Assembly: GCF_009467825.1 (NCBI RefSeq)
Contig: NZ_WIOK01000015.1
Coordinates: 1-64,000 of the forward strand
DNA: 64,000 nt
Direction of reading: 5' to 3'
From: Cyclobacterium xiamenense
GTDB taxonomy: Bacteria; Bacteroidota; Bacteroidia; Cytophagales; Cyclobacteriaceae
Every line of letters starts with the position of its first letter. Within the stretch, counting starts at the first letter, position 1. Positions 26,013 through 36,407 of this stretch are shown here, piece after piece. The translations under genes were made by a program, and so were the position numbers. A model generated the notes under the pieces. It ran no database searches, was not told the origin of the DNA, and saw only the letters and a list, made by a program, of their open reading frames with translations.

Positions 26013-27814
26013 AAAGGATCACTAAGACTAATTTAATGGTTTTATTATTCTCATTGCTAATTGGAGGAATGTTAGGTTGGCTAATCAAACCATCCGATGA
26101 TCAAACCATCAACACATCAACACATCAACACACCAGCGCATCAGACCACCAAACCGCCGGATCATCAGATCATCAAACTTGGACCTGCTCCATGCATCCT
26201 CAGGTACGGCAGCCGGAACCGGGGCAATGTCCCATCTGTGGTATGGACCTGATCCCTGCATCCACCGCTGGAGGCAATGGCAATTCCTCACCTGCTGTCC
26301 TGGAAATGAGTGAGGCGGCCATTGCTATGGCCGAGGTTCAAACGTTTACTGTAAAGGAAAATGAAACCGGGAAAGAGATAACCACTACTGGTAAAGTCCA
26401 GCCCAATGAACAAAGCCGTTCTACCATCGCTGCCAACTTTCCCGGAAGGATCGAGCAGCTCTACGTAAATTTCACCGGACAAGCCGTGCAAAAAGGCGAA
26501 AAATTGGCGGATATCTATTCCCCCGAATTGGCAAATGCCCAAAAAGAATTGTTGGAAGCTGCGAAAACCAAATCCAATTTTCCCGACTTGTACGCGGCCG
26601 CCCGACAAAAACTCCAATCCTGGAAAATCACTTCAGAGCAAATCGAGTCCATTGAATCCGGAGAAACTTTGCTGGACCGGTTTGCTATTTTAGCCGACCG
26701 ATCCGGCATTGTCAGCCAACGAAACGTGGCGCAAGGGGACTATGTAGGTACCGGAACGCCTCTTTTTGACCTGGTAGACCTAAGCTCAGTATGGGTCATG
26801 CTGGACATTTACGAAACGCAACTTCCTTTCGTTCGGAACGGTGATTTGGTCTCGCTGACCGTAGAAGGAATTCCGGGCGAAACCTTTGAAGCCCCGATTT
26901 CCTACCTGGATCCGTTCATAAATTCGGATACCCGAGCTGCTCAGGCAAGACTTTTGCTGAATAATCCGGGGGACCGCTTGAAGCCGGAGATGTTTGTAAC
27001 CGCCCAGATACAAACGCAGGCAAACCGGAAAAAAGGGATCCTCCGCATACCGCGGACGGCATTGCTCTGGTCCGGGAAGCGATCCGTCGTGTATGTGCAA
27101 GTGCCGGATTCCGAATACCCGGCCTACGAAATGAGGGAAGTAAGCATCGGTCCCAGAAACGGGGAAACCTACCCGGTATTGGCCGGGCTGCAGGCGGGAG
27201 AAGAAGTGGTGAGCAATGGGGTTTTTTCCATTGATGCCGCGGCACAGCTGGCCGGTAAATACAGCCTGTTAAACCGACCGGAAAGCAAGACCATGGAGGT
27301 CTCCTCCACCTTTCAAGAACAGCTTACCGTTTTGGCAGAGGCCTATTTTGCGCTTAAAAATGGGCTGGTAGCCGACGATGCCAAAGCAGCACGAAACGCC
27401 GGCAACGAGGTTGGAGAAGCGTTGAATCAGGTGGATATGGAATTGGTAGAGGGAGCGGCGCACGCACACTGGATGGAATTAAAAGCGGAAGCCGAAAAGG
27501 CCTTGGAAGGCATTGCGGAAGCTGATGGTCTTCAGCCGGTCCGTAAGCAATTCATGCTGCTTTCGGAAAGCATGCTCGAGATAACCGAATCGTTTGGCCT
27601 GGAAAAAGACAAGGTATACCGGCAATATTGCCCCATGGCTTTTGGTGACGAGGGCGCCTATTGGCTGAGCGAGACCGAAGAAATCCGCAATCCCTATTTT
27701 GGTGCCGATATGTTGCGCTGTGGGGAAGTACGGGAAACCTACGAAAAAGGGAAACCGGTAATGGAGAAAAGCCCCAACACCGGCAGCCCGGGCGGGGGCG
27801 GTCACAACCACTAA
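26009..27814 (+). CDS. cusB: CusB-type RND adaptor with heavy-metal-binding and DUF3347 domains
   Basis: 601 residues. An N-terminal anchor (VLLFSLLIGGMLGWLIK) is followed by a His/Thr/Ser-rich linker encoded by degenerate ATCA-type repeats. Next is a heavy-metal-binding domain WTCSMHPQVRQPEPGQCPICGMDL (~60-82), with C, H and the CPICGM motif. The membrane-fusion core (~100-400) has lipoyl-like and beta-barrel segments. The C-terminal ~150 residues (EAYFALKNGLVADDAKAA to YFGADMLRCGEV) form a DUF3347 domain with a conserved CPMAFG segment. It delivers Cu/Ag to CusA. Confidence 0.9.
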   Translation: MKRITKTNLMVLLFSLLIGGMLGWLIKPSDDQTINTSTHQHTSASDHQTAGSSDHQTWTCSMHPQVRQPEPGQCPICGMDLIPASTAGGNGNSSPAVLEMSEAAIAMAEVQTFTVKENETGKEITTTGKVQPNEQSRSTIAANFPGRIEQLYVNFTGQAVQKGEKLADIYSPELANAQKELLEAAKTKSNFPDLYAAARQKLQSWKITSEQIESIESGETLLDRFAILADRSGIVSQRNVAQGDYVGTGTPLFDLVDLSSVWVMLDIYETQLPFVRNGDLVSLTVEGIPGETFEAPISYLDPFINSDTRAAQARLLLNNPGDRLKPEMFVTAQIQTQANRKKGILRIPRTALLWSGKRSVVYVQVPDSEYPAYEMREVSIGPRNGETYPVLAGLQAGEEVVSNGVFSIDAAAQLAGKYSLLNRPESKTMEVSSTFQEQLTVLAEAYFALKNGLVADDAKAARNAGNEVGEALNQVDMELVEGAAHAHWMELKAEAEKALEGIAEADGLQPVRKQFMLLSESMLEITESFGLEKDKVYRQYCPMAFGDEGAYWLSETEEIRNPYFGADMLRCGEVRETYEKGKPVMEKSPNTGSPGGGGHNH

Positions 27815-27865
27815 ACGCATCGGCCCAGCGAGTTGAATAAACCAGTAATAAACCAAAAAGTGATC

Positions 27866-29866
27866 ATGAACGAAGAAAAGCACGAACACGAGCAACACGA
27901 AAACCACCACAATAACCACTCCCACCACGATCACCACGCCCTGATGATCGAAGACTTCAAAAGACGTTTTTGGATCTCTCTGGTGCTGACCCTTCCGATT
28001 CTGGTGCTGTCCGAAATGATCCAGCAATGGCTGGGGTTCGCCATCTCCTTCGAGGGAGACAAATACGTCCTTTTTGGCTTGTCCACCATCTTGTTTTTTT
28101 ACGGGGGATGGCCGTTTTTGAAAGGCCTTTTTGACGAACTCCGGGAACAAAATCCTGGGATGATGACCCTGATAGCTGTGGCCATCATCGTGGCCTACGG
28201 TTACAGCAGTGCTGTGGTCTTTGGGCTGGATGGCACGGACTTTTACTGGGAGTTAGCCACCCTGATCGTGGTGATGCTTCTGGGACACTGGATAGAAATG
28301 AAGTCGGTGATGGGAGCTTCGCGCTCACTGGAATTACTCGTACAACTAATGCCTGCGGAAGCGCACCTAATGGATGGGAAGGATGTCAAGGAGGTGAAGG
28401 TAAGCGAATTAAAAAAAGGAGACCGGATTCTGGTAAAGGCCAACGAAAAAATCCCCGCGGACGGAGTCATTGAGAAAGGAGAAAGCCATCTGGACGAAAG
28501 CATGATTTCCGGTGAAAGCAAACCCGTAAAGCGCTCCAAGGGAGATGAGGTAGTCGGAGGTTCTGTAAACGGCAACCAATCCCTGGAGGTGAAAGTCCAG
28601 AAAACGGGGGAGGAGAGTTACCTAAACAAGGTAATCGGCCTTGTAAAGGAAGCGCAATCCAGCAAGTCCAAAACCCAACACCTGGCGGATCAGGCAGCCA
28701 AATGGCTTACCTTTATCGCGCTGGGTGCTGGAACAACCACACTGGTGGTCTGGCTGTTGATGGGCAAGCCCTGGGATTATGCCCTGGAACGAATGGTTAC
28801 CGTAATGGTCATTTCCTGCCCCCACGCACTTGGCTTGGCAATCCCCCTGGTAGTGGCCATTTCCACCTCGGTATCGGCCGGAAAGGGCCTGTTGATCCGA
28901 AACCGAACCGCTTTCGAAAATGCTCGAAAAATAACGGCCATGGTATTTGACAAAACCGGCACACTGACTGAGGGCAACTTCGGTGTGTCCCGGTACGAAA
29001 GCCTGTCGGAATCGCTTAGCGAAAAGCAAGTATTGGCTTTTGCCGCCTCGCTGGAACAGGGATCGGAACATCCCATCGCCCAGGGAATCGTGAAAAAGGC
29101 AAAGGAAGAAAAACTGGATCTTCACGAAGTGAACCAGTTTGAAGGCCTTACCGGAAAAGGAGTACAGGGAGAAGTGAATGGCGAATCCTGGAAAGTGGTG
29201 AGCCCCGGCTACCTGGACGAAAAAAACATATCCCTTCCCGAAAAATCCCAGTCCGAAAAAGCGGAAACCATCGTTTTTATACTCAAAGGACAGGACCTGG
29301 TAGGCTTTGTGGCACTGGCAGACACGGTCAGGGAAGACAGCTTACCGGCCATCAAGTCGCTTAAGGAAGCCGGAATGAAGGTATTTATGGCCACAGGGGA
29401 CAACGAAAAAACCGCCAAAGCGGTGAGTGAGGAATTGGGTTTGGATGACTACTACAGCGGAGTGCTGCCGGATGAGAAAGTCGAACTAATTAAAAAACTG
29501 CAAAAGGAAGGCTATTTTGTAGCCATGACGGGAGACGGAGTAAACGATGCGCCAGCCCTGGCCCAGGCCAATGTAGGCATCGCAGTAGGTTCGGGTACAG
29601 ATGTGGCCGCAGAAACAGCAGACATTATCCTGGTCAACAGCAATCCCAAGGACATTGCGCAATTGGTCCGATTCGGCACGGCTACCTACAAAAAGATGAT
29701 CCAGAACCTGGTATGGGCCACCGGCTATAATGCCGTTGCGATGCCCCTTGCCACCGGGTTTATCCCCGGCCTGCTGATCAATCCGGCCATCGGTGCGATC
29801 TTTATGAGTTTGAGCACCATCATTGTGGCCGCCAACGCACAACTATTGCGCAAGCAGATGGACTAA
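27866..29866 (+). CDS. copB: CopB-type copper/silver P-type ATPase
   Basis: 666 residues from ATG 27866; a TTG at 27833 in frame is less likely. The N-terminus is His-rich (EQHENHHNNHSHHDHH) in place of a CxxC HMA domain. The ion-binding motif is CPH (VISCPHALGLAIPLVV), typical of CopB (P1B-3) pumps. The phosphorylation site is DKTGTLTEG, the actuator is SMISGES and the hinge is TGDGVNDAPALAQANVG. It pumps Cu+/Ag+ into the periplasm, where CusAB exports it. Its stop overlaps that of the convergent DUF6340 gene by 4 bp. Confidence 0.9.
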   Translation: MNEEKHEHEQHENHHNNHSHHDHHALMIEDFKRRFWISLVLTLPILVLSEMIQQWLGFAISFEGDKYVLFGLSTILFFYGGWPFLKGLFDELREQNPGMMTLIAVAIIVAYGYSSAVVFGLDGTDFYWELATLIVVMLLGHWIEMKSVMGASRSLELLVQLMPAEAHLMDGKDVKEVKVSELKKGDRILVKANEKIPADGVIEKGESHLDESMISGESKPVKRSKGDEVVGGSVNGNQSLEVKVQKTGEESYLNKVIGLVKEAQSSKSKTQHLADQAAKWLTFIALGAGTTTLVVWLLMGKPWDYALERMVTVMVISCPHALGLAIPLVVAISTSVSAGKGLLIRNRTAFENARKITAMVFDKTGTLTEGNFGVSRYESLSESLSEKQVLAFAASLEQGSEHPIAQGIVKKAKEEKLDLHEVNQFEGLTGKGVQGEVNGESWKVVSPGYLDEKNISLPEKSQSEKAETIVFILKGQDLVGFVALADTVREDSLPAIKSLKEAGMKVFMATGDNEKTAKAVSEELGLDDYYSGVLPDEKVELIKKLQKEGYFVAMTGDGVNDAPALAQANVGIAVGSGTDVAAETADIILVNSNPKDIAQLVRFGTATYKKMIQNLVWATGYNAVAMPLATGFIPGLLINPAIGAIFMSLSTIIVAANAQLLRKQMD

Positions 29867-30939
29867 TTCGGGTTCGGCAGGGACAATTGCTCACGTAGCA
29901 GTTCCTCCTCCATCATTCGCTGTTCCAATTCCCGCGCATAGGTTCGGCCCTTTTTGAATCCAAACTGGGTGTAGGCTCTTCCTGCCCAGCTTTTTGCTGT
30001 GGTCAGGTCTCCCAGCACTTCGTGGGCCAGGGCCAAATTAAAGCAAAATTTCCCTTGGGTTTTGGGGTCGGAAACCGATGACAAGCCATTTTCCCAGGCA
30101 ACAATCGCTTCCTCCCACTGATCTACTTCTGCATGGCGTGCGCCCTGGCTTAATGCCGGGTGGTCCTTCGGCTTGCCGTAATAATTGCGCCGAATAGCCA
30201 CATACATGGGCGCTACCCTTCGGGCGTAGGAAGCACCGGCCATTTGCCCCACTTCTCGGGTAGCAAGGGATTTGTCGATCAGTAAGGCCAATGCCTGGGT
30301 ACGGGTTTCCGCTTCGGCTGTCCAGACATTGTTGGTACCAAAGTCTGCCTGATCCACCAAGGTGCCCGTGAGGGGGTCGTACAGGCGGAATCCTACCTGC
30401 ACGGAGGCGAGGCCTTCCGTCAAAATTCCCGGCACTTCGATGATGCGGGCATCTTTCCCCGAGCCTACTTCCTTTTTGATCGTTATCTTTTTCTCAGTAA
30501 TCACAAAATCCGAGTCGAATTTCTCAAGCGTGAGCACCCCGTCGGCCTGATATTTTTCGCAGAGGGACTCGATCTGCTCCCAGCTAAGGGGCTTTGGAAA
30601 GACCTGCCCAAATAGCCCACCCTTGAGCCGTTCGGTTGCCCGGATGATTTCGTAGCGGGGCGAGGTGGACAGTTCCTGCTGTATCGTGGCCATGGTGGCA
30701 TCAATCGCATTCCTCACTTCAAAAGGAGCCTCTCCACTAAGTATCCCTTCCACAATGGATACCCCCTGACTCTCGGGCAGGGTGCGATCCACCAGCAACA
30801 GGCGCTGAACGTGATTGGGCACCGGAATCTCTGCCGGCATCAGACGCGTGAGGGAAACATTTTTTGAACAGGAGGCCAAGAAAATGGCGAGTGCAAAGCA
30901 ACTCAGGCTGACTAACATGGTTTTTTTCGAAATACCCAT
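29863..30939 (-). CDS. DUF6340-like lipoprotein with tetratricopeptide-like tail
   Basis: 358 residues with a signal peptide and lipobox (AIFLASC). The front half (VQRLLLVDRTLPESQG, ILSGEAPFEVRNAIDATMATIQQEL, YQADGVLTLEKFDSD) resembles DUF6340. The C-terminal ~90 residues (HPALSQGARHAEVDQWEEAIVAWE, FNLALAHEVLGDLTTAKSWAGRAY) contain a TPR-like repeat. Function is unknown; it is probably an outer-membrane lipoprotein. Convergent with copB, stops overlapping. Confidence 0.65.
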   Translation of the reverse strand: MGISKKTMLVSLSCFALAIFLASCSKNVSLTRLMPAEIPVPNHVQRLLLVDRTLPESQGVSIVEGILSGEAPFEVRNAIDATMATIQQELSTSPRYEIIRATERLKGGLFGQVFPKPLSWEQIESLCEKYQADGVLTLEKFDSDFVITEKKITIKKEVGSGKDARIIEVPGILTEGLASVQVGFRLYDPLTGTLVDQADFGTNNVWTAEAETRTQALALLIDKSLATREVGQMAGASYARRVAPMYVAIRRNYYGKPKDHPALSQGARHAEVDQWEEAIVAWENGLSSVSDPKTQGKFCFNLALAHEVLGDLTTAKSWAGRAYTQFGFKKGRTYARELEQRMMEEELLREQLSLPNPN

Positions 30940-31000
30940 AACGATAACTATACGATCAACGCAAATTTAGAAATTTGCAGGTGGCAACGGATAGGTTCGA

Positions 31001-31036
31001 TAAAAAAAAATCGAGACACCCCGAAAGCGAGGTGTC
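31001..31036 (-). terminator. Rho-independent terminator of the susCD operon
   Basis: On the minus strand the stem GACACC...GGTGTC (31015-31036) is followed by a run of nine T (31002-31010). It lies 30 bp past the SusD stop. Confidence 0.8.
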
Positions 31037-31065
31037 CCGTGTTTTCGATTTCCTTTTCCAAAGGG

Positions 31066-32724
31066 TTACCAGGGTTTTCCGGTTCCCTGGATTACCCAGG
31101 GTTTTGACCAGGCACTGTTTTGGCCATCTATTTCCGAGAAGTTGGTTTCTTCGAGCCGTGACATGGCTCGTTCCGTTTCTGTAGCATTTAGGTTTCGCTC
31201 CTCGATCATGTAGTAAAACCGTACGGGTAAAGCAGAACGAATCGCAAAGGGACCGGCTTCCAGTGCCGGAAAGCCAGTGCGCCTGTAGTCAAACCAGGAT
31301 TCAGCAGCAGCCGTCCAGGAGGCGATCCATTTCTGTTCCATCAGCTGTTCCAACGTTCCGTCGAAGCGAACATCTATCTCTTCCAGATAGCTTGATGCCT
31401 GATCGCCAAGCCCCCAGGTGGTAAAAGATGCCTGAATCGCCGTATTGTAGTAATTTTCAGCAGTATTCCCCACATTCCATCCTTTCAATGCTGCCTCAGC
31501 CAAGATAAAATTCACTTCCGAAGCAGAAATAATTCGTGCGCGCAATAAGGGACCCGTTGCCTGCCGGTACCGATCGTTTAACCAGGAAACGTGTGGATTA
31601 AACGAAGCTTGATTGGCATCCGGACTGAGGTTGTACACCTGTGGTCCGGGGATTGCCGGCGGAATCCCCACGTAGTCGGGGTTTTGGCTGATGTCTTCGA
31701 GCGCCACATTCCGTTCTGCCAACACATCCGGCGAAAGCAGACGTCTGCCGTTTTCAACACGGTCGGTGCCGGGTGGCAGGCTTTCGTCCACCACCAAAGG
31801 GATTTGCACCGGGTTGGCCCATACAGTTAGGCGGGGATCGTTTTTGGAGCGCATGGCCTCTACCAGTGTCTGGCACATTTTTAATCGGCGGTAATTGCTG
31901 GCATCGGCATCGTATCGGGTATTGGCCGGCCAGGAGGTGTCGTTACTGATACCGGCAAATCCCATACTGGCATCGTCCGTGGGATTCACGATTAAGGGAT
32001 TTGACGTTGGGTCTGCTAGCAAGGCTTCAATACCTTGCCTGGCAAATTCAGGAAGCTTTTCCGATACCCGCATGTAGTAGCGTAGCCTTAGGGAATTGGC
32101 CATCTTCCTCCATTTTGCCGGATCCCCGTTGTAATATACATCTACGCCGTCCAGGCTGCTGTTATAAGCAGCTCGTGGCTGAGAAAGGAGTTCATTGGCT
32201 GTTTCCAGGTCCGACAAAATTCCGCGATAGATTTCCTCCTGGGTATCGAATGCGGGAAAAGTAGCCTCAGGGGTACCCTCCGCTCCCCGAAGTGCCTGAC
32301 TGTAGGGGGCATCTCCCCAAAGATCCGTAATCAAACCAAACATCATGGATTTTATGACCAACGTCACCCCCATGTGTAGCTCCTGATCCAATTCAATGGC
32401 TTTGTCGTAGACAAATTGATTGTTGCGTAGAATGGCGTAATACCCAGCCCAGCTATTGCTCCGGTTCCAGGCGTACTGGTTATGTGCCCCGGACCATCCA
32501 TCTTTTTGCGTGTGTTGCATTACCCCCGCAATGTCCTGATATCCCAGGTTAACGATGGTTTTACCTGCCTCGGTCAGTACCGTAGATAGTACCAGATTTG
32601 GATTGGCCGTTTCCGGGTTGGCCCCATTTGGGTTGATATTCATTTCTACCAACTCTTCCGTACAAGAAACGGTCAACAAACAAGTCAGTACAAATCCGAA
32701 AATAAGCTTATTATTGAATTTCAT
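31066..32724 (-). CDS. SusD/RagB-family nutrient-binding lipoprotein
   Basis: 552 residues. The signal peptide and lipobox (CLLTVSC) anchor it at the cell surface. The N-terminus (NINPNGANPETANPNLVLSTVLTEAGK) and segments YAILRNNQFVYDKA, LWGDAPYSQALRG and ASEVNFILAEAALKGWN are those of the SusD_2-type (SusD-like) family. It caps the SusC channel and binds its ligand. It lies 29 bp downstream of susC in the same operon; no glycosidase or sulfatase is adjacent, so the substrate is unknown (an oligosaccharide or peptide is possible). Confidence 0.9.
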   Translation of the reverse strand: MKFNNKLIFGFVLTCLLTVSCTEELVEMNINPNGANPETANPNLVLSTVLTEAGKTIVNLGYQDIAGVMQHTQKDGWSGAHNQYAWNRSNSWAGYYAILRNNQFVYDKAIELDQELHMGVTLVIKSMMFGLITDLWGDAPYSQALRGAEGTPEATFPAFDTQEEIYRGILSDLETANELLSQPRAAYNSSLDGVDVYYNGDPAKWRKMANSLRLRYYMRVSEKLPEFARQGIEALLADPTSNPLIVNPTDDASMGFAGISNDTSWPANTRYDADASNYRRLKMCQTLVEAMRSKNDPRLTVWANPVQIPLVVDESLPPGTDRVENGRRLLSPDVLAERNVALEDISQNPDYVGIPPAIPGPQVYNLSPDANQASFNPHVSWLNDRYRQATGPLLRARIISASEVNFILAEAALKGWNVGNTAENYYNTAIQASFTTWGLGDQASSYLEEIDVRFDGTLEQLMEQKWIASWTAAAESWFDYRRTGFPALEAGPFAIRSALPVRFYYMIEERNLNATETERAMSRLEETNFSEIDGQNSAWSKPWVIQGTGKPW

Positions 32725-32753
32725 AACGATTTTTTTTGATCACCGAATCTTGA

Positions 32754-35700
32754 TTAAAAGGTTGCGTTTACTTTAAAACCAATGGGCATTACCCAGGGCA
32801 TCACGTTCCATCGTTCAATACCTTGTTTAAACTGGGATCCTGCCTGCACGCCTGCCTGGGGCTGAAAAGCCATTTCCGGATCAACATTGATCTTCGCAGC
32901 AGTCCACAGGATAATATTTCGGCTGTAGACCGAAAAATTTATTTGTTGCATGCGCAGTGCCTGGGCGAATTTCTGCGGTGCATCGTACCCAAAAGAGACC
33001 TCCCTCAATTTCACAAAGGAGGCGTCATACAGAAAGGCTCTGGCAAAACTCCATGCCGTACTGCCGGCATAGGGAAGCGTGAGGGTACCGCCTGGCTGCC
33101 CGATATTCTCCCCGAGGTTTTCGGCAAACTCCGTTGGATTTCCATTTTCATCGAAGGCCGTAGCGTAAACACCTGGAATAAAAACCCCTCCGTAGGGCAG
33201 TGTGAATGGTCCGAAGGTGAACGGGTACCCGCCATAATCAGGGGTAGGCCCGCCTACAAGGGGAAAGTTATTCCCGTTGATCAGAATCATGGACTCCCTA
33301 TTTTCCAGCAAGTACTCTTTCAAGGCCGCTCCTGATCGGTCACCCGGGTGAATTAACTTGTCTAAAAAAATCTGTGACCTGCCGTGCTCTTCTCCGAAAC
33401 GGTAGGTTTGAGACACAAAATCACCTCCATTTCTCCAGTCAAAGGTCAGGTTGAGGTGAAAATTTTTGTAGGAAAGGGAGGTTTGCATACCCAAAATAAA
33501 ATCCGGATTGAAATTTCCAATTTTATTGCGGCTGTTTACCGCATCCACATCCTGCCATTTTCCTGTCTGATCCAGTATTGGAAAGCCGAAATACGGAGAT
33601 TCCGGATCTTCTACGGTCACCACTTTGGCATCGTAAATATCGCCGATTTCTTCTCCCACATAAGTCCAGGCCCCACCTCTGGCGTCTGTCCACAAGGTGT
33701 AATAGGGGAGTTCATCAGCAAGCTCCACTATACGGGTACGATTTCGGGTTAGGTTAAAGTTTGTAGTCCAGTTCCAATTTGGGCTCTGCACCAGGTCTGC
33801 CCCCAGGGTTAGTTCTATGCCTTTACTGCGCAGGAGTCCGGCATTGATATTTTTAGCCGAATAACCGGTAGAAGGTGGGAGTCCGGTGCTGAAAATTTGA
33901 TTGCGGTTTTCTACCATGTAATAGGTGCCGCTAAACCTGATGCGATTGTTAAACAGATGCAGATCCATTCCCCCTTCGTAAGAAGTAGCAATTTCGGGCT
34001 TCAGCGAGGGGTTTAGCAGGGTCCCCGGCAGAGAAAGTCGGGGAATATTGCCCCATGCGCCTGCATTGGACAAGGCAGCAATGAGGCGGTATGGGTCGGC
34101 ATCGTTCCCAACGGAAGCGTAGCCGCCGCGAATTTTTACCAGGCTAAACGGCTCGGAAAAGTCCAGGATTTCGTTAACCAGAAGACTTAGCGAGGCAGAT
34201 GGATAAAAATAAGGTGCCGCATCCGGAAGGGTACTTGACCAATCGTTTCGCGCCGTCAGGTCCAGGTAAATCATGTCCTTGTACCCAAGATTTGCCAATG
34301 CGTACAAACTGTGTATGCCCCGCTCAAACCGGCTATTGGCGTACTGTATGTTGTCCGGGGCAATATTCTGAACGGTATATACCCCGGGTGTAATTAATCC
34401 TGCGCCTGGCTTGGAACCGGCGAACAAATTACTCCCGTTTTGGTACCGGATATTGCCTCCTCCGGAGAGCGATACGCTGTAGGGACCAAAATCTTTCGCA
34501 TAGGTCAACAAAAAATCAGCATTGGATTCAAAGCCTTGCAGTTCGGTAATGCCGTAGGCTCCCTCGGGCTCCTGACTGTAACTTCGTGCTATTTTACTTT
34601 CCCGCGTCTCTCGGTACAAATCAAGTGCGTACCGGGCAAACAAACTAAACGAGGGAGATAGCTGCCAATCCGCTTTTATGTTCCCAAATACCCGATCGCG
34701 TATAAAACTATTATTTACCTCATTGGCCAAAAAATAGGGATTATTTGTTACCCGAACGGGCTGGTCCGCATCCACCGTCTTTTGTTCCAACCCTTCCTGA
34801 CCGGGTAGCCAGTAGTCTTTCAGGTCCAGTATATTCACATGAGGAGACGTTTCGTATACCCATTGAAGTGGATTGGTTCCGCGCTCTCCAGCTGGTCGGT
34901 TGTTGGAATTGTTTCGGCTCACGTCCAGATTGGTACTTACATTCAGCCGACTGCTGACTGCTACGGAAGAATTGATATTCAGGGTATTGCGAAACAAATC
35001 CGCATTGGGAATAATGCCCTTGTTGCGCATGTTGGAATAGGAAATGCGGTAATTCATCGCATTGGTGCTGTTTGCGATGGAAAAACTGTTGGCCGAAGTG
35101 ATGCCTGTTTGCATAAAATTCCGCACGTTGTCCGGGTAAGATACCAGAGGTATCGGAATGCGGTTCCCATTTTCATCCAACGGGCTGTTCCATTGTACCT
35201 CCTCGTATCCCTTATCCAGGGCCGCACCAAAGGCTGCATTCACGTTTTCCTGTACCAGGCTTCCAAAGGGATTGGATAAGGGCGTCCCACTAATATCGGC
35301 AGGTATGGCTGAAAACTGACCGGACCCGAATTCGCTGTGCCACTTCAAGAACTTAAAGGGTACATCAAATACCGTATTCGAAGTCACACTGACCGTAAGT
35401 CGATCTACATTTCCCCGCTTGGTAGTAATGAGTACTACGCCATTACCCGCTCTAGAACCATACAAAGCCGCTGCACTTGGCCCTTTCAAGATGGAGATTT
35501 CTGCAATATCATCCGGATTGAGACCCGAGATGGCATTCCCGTAATCTACCCTGTTTTCGGTCCCTACGGAAGAAACATTATTTAGGGTATTGGCGATGGG
35601 CACTCCATCCACGACGAATAGCGGCTGATTGTCCGAACTCAGCGAGGTAGCGCCACGGATGACCATGCTTACTGACGAACCGGTGGCACCCGTTGAACTG

Positions 35701-36185
35701 ATCGTGGCTCCTGCCACTTTTCCGGCCATGGCATTTAAGAAGCTTTCCTGCGCTACGCGTGTCATTTCCTCCCCGTCCACCCGCTCAATCGAGTATCCCA
35801 GGGATATTTCTTCACGCCGAATCCCCAATGCCGTTACCACCACTTCCCCCAGGTCGGAAGCGTCGGGAATCATTTCGATGCTGAGGACCGACCGGTTGCC
35901 CACCGTTTCCTCGACCGGCTGGAAACCAATGTAAGAAAAAACGAGCACAGTGCCGGCACCCGGAACCTCCAGCGAAAAATTGCCGTCAGCGTCTGTCGCC
36001 GTACCGGCTTGAGAACCTTGAATCAAAACGTTAACCCCGGGAATTCCCAGGCCGTCTTCGGATGACCGAACGGTACCTCGCACCTGCCGACTTTGCGCCA
36101 GCGCATCCAAATAGCAGGTTCCAGTAAGGAACCAAAACAAGATCAGAACCACGCCGAGCCTGTTCGCATGTGACTGTTTTCCCAT
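32754..36185 (-). CDS. SusC/RagA-family TonB-linked outer-membrane protein
   Basis: 1143 residues from ATG 36185, which begins MGKQSHANRLGVVLILFWFL, a signal peptide ending near DALAQ. An in-frame ATG at 36278 would add 31 residues with no signal character. A carboxypeptidase-D-like repeat follows (VRGTVRSSEDGLGIPGVNVL). Then come a TonB plug (SLSSDNQPLFVVDGVPI) and a long beta-barrel ending in KVNATF, with the terminal aromatic residue of outer-membrane proteins. It imports bound ligand with SusD, powered by TonB. Confidence 0.9.
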   Translation of the reverse strand: MGKQSHANRLGVVLILFWFLTGTCYLDALAQSRQVRGTVRSSEDGLGIPGVNVLIQGSQAGTATDADGNFSLEVPGAGTVLVFSYIGFQPVEETVGNRSVLSIEMIPDASDLGEVVVTALGIRREEISLGYSIERVDGEEMTRVAQESFLNAMAGKVAGATISSTGATGSSVSMVIRGATSLSSDNQPLFVVDGVPIANTLNNVSSVGTENRVDYGNAISGLNPDDIAEISILKGPSAAALYGSRAGNGVVLITTKRGNVDRLTVSVTSNTVFDVPFKFLKWHSEFGSGQFSAIPADISGTPLSNPFGSLVQENVNAAFGAALDKGYEEVQWNSPLDENGNRIPIPLVSYPDNVRNFMQTGITSANSFSIANSTNAMNYRISYSNMRNKGIIPNADLFRNTLNINSSVAVSSRLNVSTNLDVSRNNSNNRPAGERGTNPLQWVYETSPHVNILDLKDYWLPGQEGLEQKTVDADQPVRVTNNPYFLANEVNNSFIRDRVFGNIKADWQLSPSFSLFARYALDLYRETRESKIARSYSQEPEGAYGITELQGFESNADFLLTYAKDFGPYSVSLSGGGNIRYQNGSNLFAGSKPGAGLITPGVYTVQNIAPDNIQYANSRFERGIHSLYALANLGYKDMIYLDLTARNDWSSTLPDAAPYFYPSASLSLLVNEILDFSEPFSLVKIRGGYASVGNDADPYRLIAALSNAGAWGNIPRLSLPGTLLNPSLKPEIATSYEGGMDLHLFNNRIRFSGTYYMVENRNQIFSTGLPPSTGYSAKNINAGLLRSKGIELTLGADLVQSPNWNWTTNFNLTRNRTRIVELADELPYYTLWTDARGGAWTYVGEEIGDIYDAKVVTVEDPESPYFGFPILDQTGKWQDVDAVNSRNKIGNFNPDFILGMQTSLSYKNFHLNLTFDWRNGGDFVSQTYRFGEEHGRSQIFLDKLIHPGDRSGAALKEYLLENRESMILINGNNFPLVGGPTPDYGGYPFTFGPFTLPYGGVFIPGVYATAFDENGNPTEFAENLGENIGQPGGTLTLPYAGSTAWSFARAFLYDASFVKLREVSFGYDAPQKFAQALRMQQINFSVYSRNIILWTAAKINVDPEMAFQPQAGVQAGSQFKQGIERWNVMPWVMPIGFKVNATF

Positions 36186-36407
36186 AAACTTGCCTTTAAA
36201 GTTGCTGTACTTTATTTGTAGTACGCTACTAATCAAAAACATACCCCTATGACAGCATATTTTCACAGCAAATAGCAAAATATTCCCATATACCTCCCAA
36301 GCGAAAGCGTTAAGAATGCATATCCTTATTGTTAAATTCGTATTAGCAAAAGGAAATTCGGAAAAACTAGCAGCTCTGGCTCACCCTCCGTGGGAATAAC
36401 AAACCCC

